In this document: positions 9,192-17,847 of the stretch, one piece after another
How positions within the stretch are numbered: the stretch's first letter is position 1
Layout: each line of letters opens with the position of its first letter
Position numbers and translations under genes: made by a program
The notes under the pieces: generated by a model
Seen by the model: only the letters and a program-made list of their open reading frames with translations
Databases searched by the model: none
What the model was told of the DNA's origin: nothing
Assembly: GCF_001941845.1 (NCBI RefSeq)
Contig: NZ_CP018870.1
Coordinates: 1,767,001 to 1,831,000, forward strand
DNA: 64,000 nucleotides
Direction: 5' to 3'
Origin: Streptomyces sp. TN58
GTDB lineage: Bacteria; Actinomycetota; Actinomycetes; Streptomycetales; Streptomycetaceae

Positions 9192-10613
9192 GTGGGCGAG
9201 TACACGACGCGGCTGGTGGTCGGGGTCGGCGGCCGGGCGGGGGTCTCCGCGGAGGAGGTCTGCGCCCTGGTCGAGGAGACGCTGCGGGGCGCGGGTCTGA
9301 CCGCGGAGGCGGTCACGGCGCTGGCCACGGTGGAGTCGAAGGCGGGCGAGGCGGGGATCGCCGGTGCGGCGGAACGTTTCGGCGTGCCGGTCCTCGGCTA
9401 TCCCGCGGACCGGCTGGCCGGCATCGACGTACCGCATCCCTCGGAGGCGGCGCGGGCCGCGGCCGGGACCCCCTCGGTGGCGGAGGCCGCCGCCCTCGTG
9501 GCGGGCGGGGAACTCCTCGTGCCCAAGCGGCGCTCGCTCTCCGCGACCTGCGCGGTCGCCACGGCGCAGGCGCACGACCTGCGCCACCACGGGGACGCCG
9601 AGGTGGTGGACGCGGGCTCCGCCCTGGAGGACCTCGCGGTCAACGTCCGGGCGCACACGCCCCCGCAGTGGCTCAGGCAGCGGATCGCCGCCTCCCTCGG
9701 GGACCTCGCCGCGTACCCCGACGGGCGGAGGGCCCGTGCGGCGGTGGCGGCCCGGCACGGCCTGCCGGTCGACCGGGTGCTGTTGACGGCGGGGGCGGCG
9801 GAGGCCTTCGTACTGATCGCGCGGGCGCTGGGCGCTGTGCGGCCCGTGGTGGTGCATCCGCAGTTCACCGAGCCGGAGGCGGCCCTGCGGGACGCCGGCC
9901 ACCAGGTCGGGCGGGTGGTGCTGCGGGCCGAGGACGGCTTCCGGCTGGACCCGGCGGCCGTGCCGGAGGACGCGGACCTGGTGGTCGTCGGCAATCCCAC
10001 GAACCCGACGTCGGTCCTGCACCCGGCGGCGGACCTGGCGCGGCTGGCGCGGCCGGGCCGGATCCTGGTGGTGGACGAGGCGTTCATGGACGCCGTCCCG
10101 GGCGAGCGGGAGGCCCTGGCGGGCCGGACGGACCTGCCCGGGCTGGTGGTGCTGCGCAGCCTGACCAAGACGTGGGGGCTGGCGGGACTGCGCATCGGAT
10201 ACGTGCTGGCCGAGCCCGGGGTGATCGCGAAGCTGGCGGCGGCGCAGCCGCTGTGGCCGGTGTCGACGCCCGCCCTGGTGGCGGCCGAGGCCTGTGTGGC
10301 TCCGGCGGCGCTGGCCGAGGCGGAGGAGGCGGCGCGGGGGATCGCGGTGGACCGGGCGCACCTGCTGGCCGGGCTCGCCGAGTTCGACGAGGTGAGGGTC
10401 GTGGGCGTGGCGGAGGGGCCGTTCGTCCTGATCCAGGTCGCGGACGGCGCGGAGGTCCGCACCCGGTTGCGGGCCCTCGGCTTCGCCGTCCGGCGCGGGG
10501 ACACCTTCCCGGGGCTGGACCGGACCTGGCTGCGGCTGGCGGTGCGCGACCGGGCGACGACGGGCCGGCTGCTGCAGGCCCTGGACCGCGCCCTCGCCCT
10601 GACGTCGCGCTGA
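9192..10613 (+). CDS. cobC: CbiG C-terminal domain fused to CobC-like PLP enzyme
   Basis: 473 residues in two domains. Residues 1 to about 125 resemble the CobE/CbiG C-terminal domain (RLVVGVGGRAGVSAEE, ATVESKAGEAGI, PKRRSLSATCAVATAQ). Residues about 140-473 are a class I/II aminotransferase fold like CobC/threonine-phosphate decarboxylase and HisC: GNPTNPTSV, VVDEAFMDAV, and the PLP lysine in RSLTKTWGLAGLRIGY (K326). This family typically makes (R)-1-amino-2-propanol phosphate for the nucleotide loop. The GTG at 9192 was chosen for its strong GGAGGGAGG site 7-8 bp upstream; a GTG at 9144 in the same frame lacks one. It diverges from the ZIP gene. Confidence 0.87.
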   Translation: MGEYTTRLVVGVGGRAGVSAEEVCALVEETLRGAGLTAEAVTALATVESKAGEAGIAGAAERFGVPVLGYPADRLAGIDVPHPSEAARAAAGTPSVAEAAALVAGGELLVPKRRSLSATCAVATAQAHDLRHHGDAEVVDAGSALEDLAVNVRAHTPPQWLRQRIAASLGDLAAYPDGRRARAAVAARHGLPVDRVLLTAGAAEAFVLIARALGAVRPVVVHPQFTEPEAALRDAGHQVGRVVLRAEDGFRLDPAAVPEDADLVVVGNPTNPTSVLHPAADLARLARPGRILVVDEAFMDAVPGEREALAGRTDLPGLVVLRSLTKTWGLAGLRIGYVLAEPGVIAKLAAAQPLWPVSTPALVAAEACVAPAALAEAEEAARGIAVDRAHLLAGLAEFDEVRVVGVAEGPFVLIQVADGAEVRTRLRALGFAVRRGDTFPGLDRTWLRLAVRDRATTGRLLQALDRALALTSR

Positions 10614-10623
10614 GCTCGCACAG

Positions 10624-10660
10624 GCGTCGCACTGGCGTCGCACTGGCGTCGCGCTGAGCT
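10624..10660. repeat. Short tandem repeat (11-bp unit) after the cobC-like gene
   Basis: Two exact copies of GCGTCGCACTG (10624-10634, 10635-10645) are followed by a third variant, GCGTCGCGCTGAGCT. That last 15-mer nearly repeats the gene's own 3' end, including its stop codon (10602-10616). This looks like a local tandem duplication of the stop region. Confidence 0.75.
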
Positions 10661-10827
10661 TCCGCCGGCCTCGCGCCGGCATCGGGAGGGGCCGGCGCCC
10701 GTCTGCCTGACCTGCGGGTTCCCATGAGGCTCCGGCCGGGGGTTCACTCGAACGGCCCACCTACGATGGCCGCGGGGGCGGGGCCGTTCGAGGATCCCCG
10801 CACGGGCGAGGAGATCCGGGGGTCGGG

Positions 10828-12060
10828 ATGAAGGCATCCGCAGCGACAGGCGCGGCGCTGGCCGGACTGGTGGTCGTGGCCGGCGCGCTGTACGCCGTAC
10901 CGCAGCTGCTGGACGGGGGCGGCGAGCCCGCCGCACGGCAGCGGCTGGGCGCCGAGCCCGGCCGGGCGGCGCCGTCCCGGCCGGCGTCTCCGGCCGCTCC
11001 CGCGGGGCAGCCGTTCACGCTGGTGGCGACCGGGGACATCATCCCGTACCCGTCGATCATCCAGCGGGCGGGGGACGACGCCGGCAAGGCCGGGGAGTAC
11101 GACTTCCGGAAGATACTCGCGGGGGTCAAACCCCTGGTCTCCGCCGCCGACCTGGCGATATGCCACCACGAGATACCGTACGGGCGCCCCGGCGGCCCCT
11201 ACACCGGCTACCCCACCTTCAAGGCCCCGCACCAGCTGGCGGACGCCCTCCGGGACACCGGGTACGACGCGTGTTCCACCGCCTCGAACCACACCCTGGA
11301 CGACGGCTACGAGGGGCTGGCCCGCACCCTGGAGCACCTGGACCGGGTCGGCATCCCGCACGTCGGCTCGGCCCGCAGCGCGGAGGAGGCCAAGGCGCCG
11401 GCCCTGCTCTCGGCGGGCGGCGCGAAGGTCGCCCAGCTGTCGTACACGTACGGCACGAACGGCATCCCGCTCCCCCGGGACAAGCCCTGGGCCGTGAACC
11501 TGATCGACAAGGACCGGATCGTCGCCGACGCCCGCACGGCCCGGGCGGGCGGCGCGAACGTCGTGGTCCTCAGCGTCCACTGGGGCACCGAGTGGCAGAC
11601 GGCGCCCGACGAGCAGCAGAAGGAGCTGGCGCAGGCGCTGACGGCGTCCCGCTCGGCCGACGGCCTCCCCGACATCGACCTGATCATCGGCACGCACAAC
11701 CACGTCCCGCAGCCCTACGAGAAGATCAACGGCACCTGGGTGGTCTTCGGCATGGGCGACCAGGTCGCCAGCTTCGTGCCGGCCGACAAGCTGCGCGGCA
11801 ACCAGTCCTCGGTCCCCCGCTTCACCTTCGCCCCGGCGGCTGACCGGCCGGGCCGGTGGGAGGTGGTGAAGGCGGAATTCCTCACGCAGTACTCGGACAT
11901 GGGCCCGCCCTTCCGTGTCGTCTGCGCCTCCTGCGCGGCCTCGGACGAGGCGCTGCCGGCCGCGAAGCGGGCCGAGTACGCGCGGATCGACCGGCAGGTC
12001 ACCGACGCCGTGATGTCACGGGGTGCGGACGGACAGGGACTGGCCCACGCCACCCGTTGA
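10828..12060 (+). CDS. CapA-family protein, membrane-anchored or secreted
   Basis: 410 residues. An N-terminal hydrophobic segment (about 8-26) looks like a signal anchor, followed by a Pro/Ala-rich stalk and, from residue 68, a CapA/PgsA metallophosphatase-like domain: TLVATGDIIPY, STASNHTLDDGYEGL, VVVLSVHWGTEW, IIGTHNHVPQPYE, VVFGMGDQVAS. The aligned Asp/Asn/His residues are those of the calcineurin-like fold. CapA proteins are linked to poly-gamma-glutamate synthesis, but streptomycete copies often lack capB/capC partners, as here, so the substrate is unknown. The gene converges with the LAETG protein gene. Confidence 0.85.
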   Translation: MKASAATGAALAGLVVVAGALYAVPQLLDGGGEPAARQRLGAEPGRAAPSRPASPAAPAGQPFTLVATGDIIPYPSIIQRAGDDAGKAGEYDFRKILAGVKPLVSAADLAICHHEIPYGRPGGPYTGYPTFKAPHQLADALRDTGYDACSTASNHTLDDGYEGLARTLEHLDRVGIPHVGSARSAEEAKAPALLSAGGAKVAQLSYTYGTNGIPLPRDKPWAVNLIDKDRIVADARTARAGGANVVVLSVHWGTEWQTAPDEQQKELAQALTASRSADGLPDIDLIIGTHNHVPQPYEKINGTWVVFGMGDQVASFVPADKLRGNQSSVPRFTFAPAADRPGRWEVVKAEFLTQYSDMGPPFRVVCASCAASDEALPAAKRAEYARIDRQVTDAVMSRGADGQGLAHATR

Positions 12061-12113
12061 GCGGGCCCGGGCCCGTAGTGGTGCCGGGGCGGGGCCGGAG
12101 CCGCCCGGCGGTG
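12061..12113. terminator. Possible weak bidirectional terminator between convergent genes
   Basis: The 53 bp between the convergent stop codons contain GGGCGG...CCGCCC and GTAG...CTAC arms around 12075-12117 that can form an imperfect GC-rich hairpin. There is no perfect long stem, so the call is tentative. Confidence 0.35.
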
Positions 12114-13091
12114 CTACTGGGTCCTGCCCCGCCGGGTCAGGTAGAGCGCGCCGCCGCCGAGCGCGAGCAGCGTCAGCGCACCGCCCGTGATGAAGGGGGT
12201 GAGCGAGCCGCCGCCGGTCTCGGCGAGGTTGGCGCCGGTGGTTCCCGAGCCGGAGCCCGAGCCGGAGCCGCCGGTGGTGCCGGTGGTGCCGGTGGTGCCG
12301 GTACCCGTCCCGGTCTGGGCCTTGATGTCGGTCTGGGTCTTGGTGTCGGGCTGCTCGGGCGTCCCGTCCGTCGGCGCCGAGCCCTTCGGGGACTCGCAGT
12401 GCGCCTCTGCCAGGACGATCTCGCCGTCCACCCGCGCCACGTTGAGGTCCAGCGGGTTCACGGCCACCTTCAGGCGGAGCGCCGCGGCGGCGGCCGTGGC
12501 GGAGGTGGTCTGTGTGCCGGACAGCTGCATGTCGACCGTGCCCACCCCCGGGACCTCGACCTTGGTGGGCCCGCCCGCCGACAGGGTGGTCCTCTTGCCC
12601 AGCACGGTCACCTTGCCGAGCACGTTCGCACTGGCCACCGGCTTCTTGCCGGCTTCGCAGACGGCCTTGGAGGTGACCTTCTCCACCTCGATCAGCGAGA
12701 GCAGCGGCAGCCCGGGCACGTGCACGCGGGCCTTGGCCAGATTGGCCTCGGCCTCCGCCTTCGCCTTGTCCGCGGTGGCCTTGGAGGTGGCGACGTCCGC
12801 CCGCAGGACGCTGACCGGCTTGTTCCCCTCGACTCCGTCCAGGGTGACGGTCAGGGCAGTCTTCTCGGCCGCCGCGGGGGCGCTGACCTCGTTGAGGGTG
12901 GCCTTCATCGGGACGTGCACGGCGTTGAGCAGGCGTACGTCCAGCCCGGTGCGCAGGACGACGGCGCCGGACTTGCCCCCTCCGCTCGCGGGGGTGCCTC
13001 CCGTGGCGGAGGCGGGCGGCGCCGTGAGCAGGGCGACCGCTCCCGTGGCGAGCAGAACGGCCGCGGGCATGCGGAAGGTGTTGCTGTTCAA
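12114..13091 (-). CDS. SCO1860-like LAETG-anchored secreted protein
   Basis: 325 residues. A signal peptide (hydrophobic core AVLLATGAVALLTAP, then ASA) is followed by an extracellular region of about 215 residues with alternating beta-like segments and two or three Cys, a Gly/Thr/Ser-rich linker, and a C-terminal sorting signal: LAETG at 289-293, a hydrophobic segment and a basic tail (TRRGRTQ). LAETG is the class E sortase motif typical of Streptomyces; the enzyme would attach the protein to the cell wall. The start is uncertain: TTG at 13091 gives a compact signal peptide, while in-frame ATGs exist at 13145 and 13070. I recall the family as lying next to the cob locus in S. coelicolor; its role is unknown. 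Confidence 0.82.
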   Translation of the reverse strand: MNSNTFRMPAAVLLATGAVALLTAPPASATGGTPASGGGKSGAVVLRTGLDVRLLNAVHVPMKATLNEVSAPAAAEKTALTVTLDGVEGNKPVSVLRADVATSKATADKAKAEAEANLAKARVHVPGLPLLSLIEVEKVTSKAVCEAGKKPVASANVLGKVTVLGKRTTLSAGGPTKVEVPGVGTVDMQLSGTQTTSATAAAAALRLKVAVNPLDLNVARVDGEIVLAEAHCESPKGSAPTDGTPEQPDTKTQTDIKAQTGTGTGTTGTTGTTGGSGSGSGSGTTGANLAETGGGSLTPFITGGALTLLALGGGALYLTRRGRTQ

Positions 13092-13280
13092 GGTGGTGGA
13101 ACCCCCGGGGAGTTGGGTGCCGTCGGCGCGGCCAATGGGGGACATCGCACGCGCCGACGGCTTCGACCCTCGGAATCCTTACTCAATGTGGGTGACGGGA
13201 CAGCTACCTGACGTCACTTCACCCCAAAGGGTGGTTTCCGCGCGGGGATTCGAATTGCGGCCCTGCTCGCCGCGCCGCGG

Positions 13281-14375
13281 TCAGGCCCTGATCGTGCCGT
13301 CGACGACCACGCGCCGCGGCTGCGCCAGCACCCGTACGTCGGCCCGCGGGTCGGCGTCGTAGACCACCAGGTCCGCCGGAGCGCCCTCGGTGAGGCCCGG
13401 CCGGCCGAGCCATTCGCGCGCCGCCCAGGCCGTCGCCGAGAGGGCGTCGAGCGCCGGGATCCCGGCCTTCACCAGCTCCGCGACCTCCGCCGCGACCAGC
13501 CCGTGCGGCAGGGAACCGCCCGCGTCGGTGCCGACGTAGACCTGGATGCCCGCGTCGTAGGCCGCCCGGACGGTGTCGTAGCGCCGCTCGTGGAGCCGGC
13601 GCATGTGCGCCGACCAGCGGGGGAACCTGGCGTCGCCGCCCGCCGCGAGCTTGGGGAAGGTCGCGATGTTGACGAGGGTGGGGACGATCGCGACCCCGCG
13701 CTGTGCGAACAGCGGGATGGTGTCCTCGGTGAGGCCCGTGGCGTGTTCGATGCAGTCGATGCCCGCCTCGACGAGGTCGCGCAGCGAGTCCTCGGCGAAG
13801 CAGTGAGCGGTGACGCGGGCTCCGAGCCGGTGCGCCTCGGCGATGGCCGCCTCGACCTCGGCGCGCGGCCAGCAGGCGGTCAGGTCGCCGGCGTCGCGGT
13901 CGATCCAGTCGCCGACGAGCTTGACCCAGCCGTCGCCGCGCCGCGCCTCGCGGCCGACGTACTCGACGAGGTCGGCCGGCTCGATCTCGTGCGCGTAGTT
14001 GCGGATGTAGCGGCGGGTGCGCGCGATGTGCCGGCCCGCCCGGATGATCTTCGGCAGGTCCTCGCGGTCGTCGATCCAGCGGGTGTCGGAGGGCGAACCG
14101 GCGTCGCGGATCAGGAGGGTGCCCGCGTCGCGGTCGGTGAGGGCCTGCCGCTCGGCGGTGCCGGCGTCGACCGGGCCGTGGGCGTCCAGCCCGACGTGGC
14201 AGTGCGCGTCGACCAGCCCGGGCAGCACCCAGCCGGTCACCGTGGCGGCCTCGCGGGCGCCGGGCGGGCGCGAGTAGGAGACGCGGCCGCCGACGACCCA
14301 GAGCTCGTCGCGGACCTCGTCGGGCCCGATCAGCACCCGCCCCTTCACGTGCAGCACATCGCTCACATCACTCAT
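13281..14375 (-). CDS. Amidohydrolase-family protein (imidazolonepropionase-like)
   Basis: 364 residues of the metal-dependent amidohydrolase superfamily. The metal ligands are recognisable: H58-C-H60 in LVDAHCHVG, the bridging Lys in GWVKLVGDW, His in VTAHCF, His in CIEHATGL, and Asp in VGTDAGGSLPHG. The end is the usual beta-sandwich return (GAPADLVVYDADP). It is probably a cytosolic hydrolase of a cyclic amide or a peptide-like substrate; the specificity cannot be read. The gene stands alone, 30 bp downstream of the next gene on the same strand. Confidence 0.85.
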   Translation of the reverse strand: MSDVSDVLHVKGRVLIGPDEVRDELWVVGGRVSYSRPPGAREAATVTGWVLPGLVDAHCHVGLDAHGPVDAGTAERQALTDRDAGTLLIRDAGSPSDTRWIDDREDLPKIIRAGRHIARTRRYIRNYAHEIEPADLVEYVGREARRGDGWVKLVGDWIDRDAGDLTACWPRAEVEAAIAEAHRLGARVTAHCFAEDSLRDLVEAGIDCIEHATGLTEDTIPLFAQRGVAIVPTLVNIATFPKLAAGGDARFPRWSAHMRRLHERRYDTVRAAYDAGIQVYVGTDAGGSLPHGLVAAEVAELVKAGIPALDALSATAWAAREWLGRPGLTEGAPADLVVYDADPRADVRVLAQPRRVVVDGTIRA

Positions 14376-14405
14376 GGCGGCACTGTACGCGCGGCCCCGG
14401 GCGGG

Positions 14406-15467
14406 TCAGGAGGCGGAGAGGGCGTCCAGCAGCCGGTCCACCTCGGCCTCCGTGTTGTAGAGGTGGAACGAGGCCCGCAGCAGGCCCGCACGGGCCGAGG
14501 TGAGGACTCCGGCCGCCTGCAGGGCGGGCTGCCGGTCCGCCAGGCCCGGCACGGAGACGATGGCGGAGTCGCCGGGCACGGGCTCGTGGCCGAGGCGCGC
14601 GAGTCCGGCGCGGTAGCGGGCGGCCAGGGCGGTGTCGTGGGCGTGCACGGCCTCGATGCCGATCCGCTCGATCAGGGCGAGGGAGACCTCTGCCGCATGG
14701 TAGGCGAGGAAGGCCGGGGACTCGTCGAACCGCCGTGCGGAGTCGGCCAGTTCGGACACCGGGCCATAGACGGCGTCCCACATGGACCGCGCGGCCACCC
14801 AGCCCGCGTGCAGCGGGGTCAGGGTCTCCTGGGCCTCCCGCGACACGGTCATGAACGAGGCCCCCCGGACGCTGAGCAGCCATTTGAAGCCGACCGCGAC
14901 CGTGTAGTCGTACGGGGAGGCGTCGAAGGGCAGCCAGCCCGCCGCCTGGGAGGCGTCCACGAGCATCCGGGCCCCGTGCGCGGCGGTCGCCGCGCGCACC
15001 GCCGCCAGGTCGGCCTTGCGCCCGTCCGCGGACTGTACGGCGCTCAGCGAGACCAGGGCGGTCTCCGGGCCCACCGCCTCGGCGAGGGACTCCAACGGCG
15101 CGAACCGCACCTTGAGGTCGCCCCGCACCACGAAGGGGTTGATCACGGAGGCGAAGTCGCCCTCCGGGCAGAGCACTTCGGCGCCGGAGGGCAGGGAGGC
15201 CGCGACGAGGCCGACGTGGGTGGAGACGGCGGAGCCGACGGCCACCCGGTCGGCGTCCACCCCGACCAGGCGGGCGAAGGAGGCGCGGGCGCGGTTCACG
15301 CGGTCGAAGTCGCCGAACCCGGCGGGGATCCCGGCCCCCGCCGCCTCGGCGAGCTCCTTCATCGCGGTTACGGCGGACCGCGGGACGACCCCGCAGGTGG
15401 CGGAGTTGAGGTAGGTGGTGGAGTGGGCGAACTCGGCACGGGTCGCTTCGGCGATCGGAAGATCCAT
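14406..15467 (-). CDS. Class V aminotransferase-fold PLP enzyme
   Basis: 353 residues of the NifS/CsdA-like fold type I family. Evidence: N-terminal TTYLNSATCGVVP, the LVDASQAAGWLPFD segment with D171 and Q174 for the cofactor, and the PLP lysine K195 in VAVGFKWLL. It lacks the C-terminal catalytic cysteine loop of true cysteine desulfurases, so I infer an aminotransferase, epimerase or lyase rather than a sulfur-transfer enzyme. The ATG at 15467 is chosen because the 21 codons before it are unlike the family. The next gene upstream on the same strand ends 70 bp away. Confidence 0.85.
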   Translation of the reverse strand: MDLPIAEATRAEFAHSTTYLNSATCGVVPRSAVTAMKELAEAAGAGIPAGFGDFDRVNRARASFARLVGVDADRVAVGSAVSTHVGLVAASLPSGAEVLCPEGDFASVINPFVVRGDLKVRFAPLESLAEAVGPETALVSLSAVQSADGRKADLAAVRAATAAHGARMLVDASQAAGWLPFDASPYDYTVAVGFKWLLSVRGASFMTVSREAQETLTPLHAGWVAARSMWDAVYGPVSELADSARRFDESPAFLAYHAAEVSLALIERIGIEAVHAHDTALAARYRAGLARLGHEPVPGDSAIVSVPGLADRQPALQAAGVLTSARAGLLRASFHLYNTEAEVDRLLDALSAS

Positions 15468-15537
15468 GCCGTCAACTCTGCGCCAGGAACGACCCAAAGT
15501 CCATTGGTGAGTTTTACTCGTCCACCCCAAGCGATGC

Positions 15538-16242
15538 TTATACCTGCGGGACCGCGCACGCCCCGTCGGGCTCGCACGCGTCGGCCGCGGCCGGCTCGGC
15601 CGGCTCGCGCCCGGCCCAGGCCTGCTCCAGGGCCCGGGTGAACACCTCGGCCGGCTGTCCGCCGGAGATCCCGTAGCGGCGGTCGAGGACGAAGAACGGC
15701 ACGGCGTTGGCGCCCAGCTCCGCGGCCTCGCGCTCGTCGGCGCGGACCTCCTCGGCGTAGGCGGAGCCGTCGGCGAGGACGGCGCGCGCCTCCGCCTCGT
15801 CCAGTCCGGCCTCGACCGCGAGCGCGAGCAGCACCTCGGGGTCGAAGACGGAGCGCTCCTCGGCGAAGTTGGCCCGGAAGGCGAGGTCGAGCAGTTCCTC
15901 CTGCCGGCCCCTGGCGTCGGCCAGGTGCAGCAGCCGGTGGATGTCGAAGGTGTTGCCGTGGTCCCGGCCGTCGGTCCGGTACGCCAGCCCCTCGGCGCGG
16001 GCGGCGGCGGCGACGTGCTCCTCCATGCCGCGCGCCTCCTCCAGGGTGCGGCCGTACTTCTTGGCGAGCATGTCCACCACGGGGGCGGTCACACCCTTGG
16101 GGCCGTTCGGGTCGAGCTCGAAGGACCGGAAGACGACCTCCACCTCGTCACGGTGCGCGAAGCCGGCCAGCCCCTTGGCGAAGCGGGCCTTTCCGATGTA
16201 GCACCAGGGGCAGGCGATGTCGCTCCAGATCTCGACGCGCAT
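15538..16242 (-). CDS. DsbA-family oxidoreductase, FrnE-like
   Basis: 234-residue thioredoxin-fold protein with the active site C11-P-W-C14 in SDIACPWCYIGKARF, a large helical insertion, and the cis-Pro region NAVPFFVLDRRYGISGGQP. FrnE/DsbA-like cytosolic proteins are thiol-disulfide oxidoreductases or isomerases. No signal peptide is present. Two further Cys lie in the C-terminal tail (DACEPDGACAVPQV), which could be a resolving pair; this is an inference. The ATG at 16242 is preceded by GAAGGA. Confidence 0.88.
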   Translation of the reverse strand: MRVEIWSDIACPWCYIGKARFAKGLAGFAHRDEVEVVFRSFELDPNGPKGVTAPVVDMLAKKYGRTLEEARGMEEHVAAAARAEGLAYRTDGRDHGNTFDIHRLLHLADARGRQEELLDLAFRANFAEERSVFDPEVLLALAVEAGLDEAEARAVLADGSAYAEEVRADEREAAELGANAVPFFVLDRRYGISGGQPAEVFTRALEQAWAGREPAEPAAADACEPDGACAVPQV

Positions 16243-16336
16243 GATCCTTCTTCTCTCCGGGGTCGCTGACGGGACGGTTTGCTGTTCAACCATCACCGGT
16301 GTGAACCATCCGGCCGGCCGCACCATTCCCGCACCC

Positions 16337-17785
16337 CTACTTCTTCAGCCAGGCCTGCATCATCTTCTGTGCGATCGGCGCGGCCAGCTTGCCGCCGCCG
16401 ATCTCGGAGCGGTCGGTGTCGGAGTTCTCGATCACCACGGCCACGGCGATCTGCTTGCCGTTCGCCTTGCCGTACGAGGTGAACCAGGCCAGCGGCGCCA
16501 GGCTGTTCTTGACACCGCGCTGGGCGGTGCCGGTCTTGCCGCCCACCTCGGCGCCCGGCACCTGGGCCGGCTTGCCGCCGCCCTCGGCGGCCACGGTGCG
16601 CATGGCGTCGCGGATCATCGAGGCCGTCTTCTCCTTCATGACCTGCTGGGACTTCGGGTTCCTGAAGCTCTCCAGCACGTTGCCGTTGGCGTCGGTGACC
16701 TCGGAGACCATGTGCGGGGCGACGAGCTTGCCGCCGTTCTCGATGGCGGCGGTGACCATCGCCATCTGGAGCGGGGTGGCCTGGACGTCGAACTGGCCGA
16801 TGCCCGTCTGCGCGACCTGGTCGACCGACATCTTCTTGGACGGGTACTTGCTCGGCGGGTTGGTGCGGACCGGGGTGTCGATCTGCGTGTTGAAGCCGAG
16901 CTTCTCGGCGGTCGCGCGCATCTTGTCCTGGCCGAGCTTGGAGGCGAGCTCGGCGAAGACGTTGTTGCAGGACAGGCGCAGGGCGGTGCGTACCGAGGCG
17001 TTGTTGCAGGCCGCGGAGCCGGCCTCGCTGGGCAGCGCGGTGCGGGTGCCGGGGATCGTGTACGGGTCGGGGATGCCGGTCGGCTGGTCGATGTCGGTGA
17101 CCAGGCCGTTCTCGATCGCCGCGGCGAGGGTGACCAGCTTGAAGGTGGAACCGGGCGCCTGCGGCTTGCGCAGCGCCACGTTCTCCATGGCCTTGCCCTT
17201 GTCGGCGGAGAGCGCGTCCCAGGCCTTCTGGTCGTTGGCGCCGGAGATGCTGCCCGGGTCGAAGGACGGGTTGTTCACGACGGCGAGGATCTCGCCGGTG
17301 GCCGGGTCGATGGCCACGGCGGCGCCCTGCTTGCCCTGGAGCGCGTCGTAGGCGGCCTTCTGGACGTCCTTGTCGATCGTGGTGAGGACGTTGCCGGGGG
17401 CGGCCCGCTTGTTGGTGAGCATGTCCATCACGGTCTTCAGCCGGCTGTCGGAGCCGTTGAGGACGTTCTTGTAGACGCCCTCCAGCATGCTGGTGCCGTA
17501 GGCCTGGGAGTTGTAGCCGGTGACGGGCGCGTAGAGCGGGCCGTCGACGTAGGTCCGCTTGTAGCCGAAGTCCTTGCCGCCCGTCTTCTCCGAGCCGGTG
17601 ATCGCCTCCCCGCCCACGATGATGCTGCCCAGCGGGTTCTCGTACTGGCCGATGAGATTGCGGCGGTTGTGCTTGTCGTCTGCGAGGGCCTGGCCTTGGT
17701 ACGCCTGCACCCAGGTGACGCGGACCAGCAGGGCCAGCACCAGGAGCAGACAGAAGACCGACGCACGCCTGATCGTCTTGTTCAT
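16337..17785 (-). CDS. Penicillin-binding protein (class B transpeptidase)
   Basis: 482 residues with a single N-terminal membrane anchor (about 8-27), a short dimerisation-like region and a penicillin-binding transpeptidase domain. The catalytic motifs are all present: S213-T-F-K216, S272-C-N274 and K417-T-G419. It cross-links peptidoglycan peptides outside the membrane. Length and architecture match actinobacterial PbpA-type proteins, but no RodA or FtsW partner is adjacent. It is 62 bp downstream of the response regulator stop on the same strand, so cotranscription is possible. Confidence 0.92.
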   Translation of the reverse strand: MNKTIRRASVFCLLLVLALLVRVTWVQAYQGQALADDKHNRRNLIGQYENPLGSIIVGGEAITGSEKTGGKDFGYKRTYVDGPLYAPVTGYNSQAYGTSMLEGVYKNVLNGSDSRLKTVMDMLTNKRAAPGNVLTTIDKDVQKAAYDALQGKQGAAVAIDPATGEILAVVNNPSFDPGSISGANDQKAWDALSADKGKAMENVALRKPQAPGSTFKLVTLAAAIENGLVTDIDQPTGIPDPYTIPGTRTALPSEAGSAACNNASVRTALRLSCNNVFAELASKLGQDKMRATAEKLGFNTQIDTPVRTNPPSKYPSKKMSVDQVAQTGIGQFDVQATPLQMAMVTAAIENGGKLVAPHMVSEVTDANGNVLESFRNPKSQQVMKEKTASMIRDAMRTVAAEGGGKPAQVPGAEVGGKTGTAQRGVKNSLAPLAWFTSYGKANGKQIAVAVVIENSDTDRSEIGGGKLAAPIAQKMMQAWLKK

Positions 17786-17847
17786 CCCCCCGAAGGACGT
17801 CCCCGGGGCCGCAGGCGTTCCGCTCTGCCCCGATTGTGGCCGAGTTC

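Noticed and set aside
6692..9328. Long minus-strand open frame opposite cobO/cobB and spanning the ZIP gene
   Set aside because: Composition is Arg/Pro/Gly-rich and it runs through three recognised genes in wrong frames.
14406..15467. A second cysteine desulfurase
   Set aside because: The fold matches, but the C-terminal catalytic Cys loop present in SufS (C381) is missing here.
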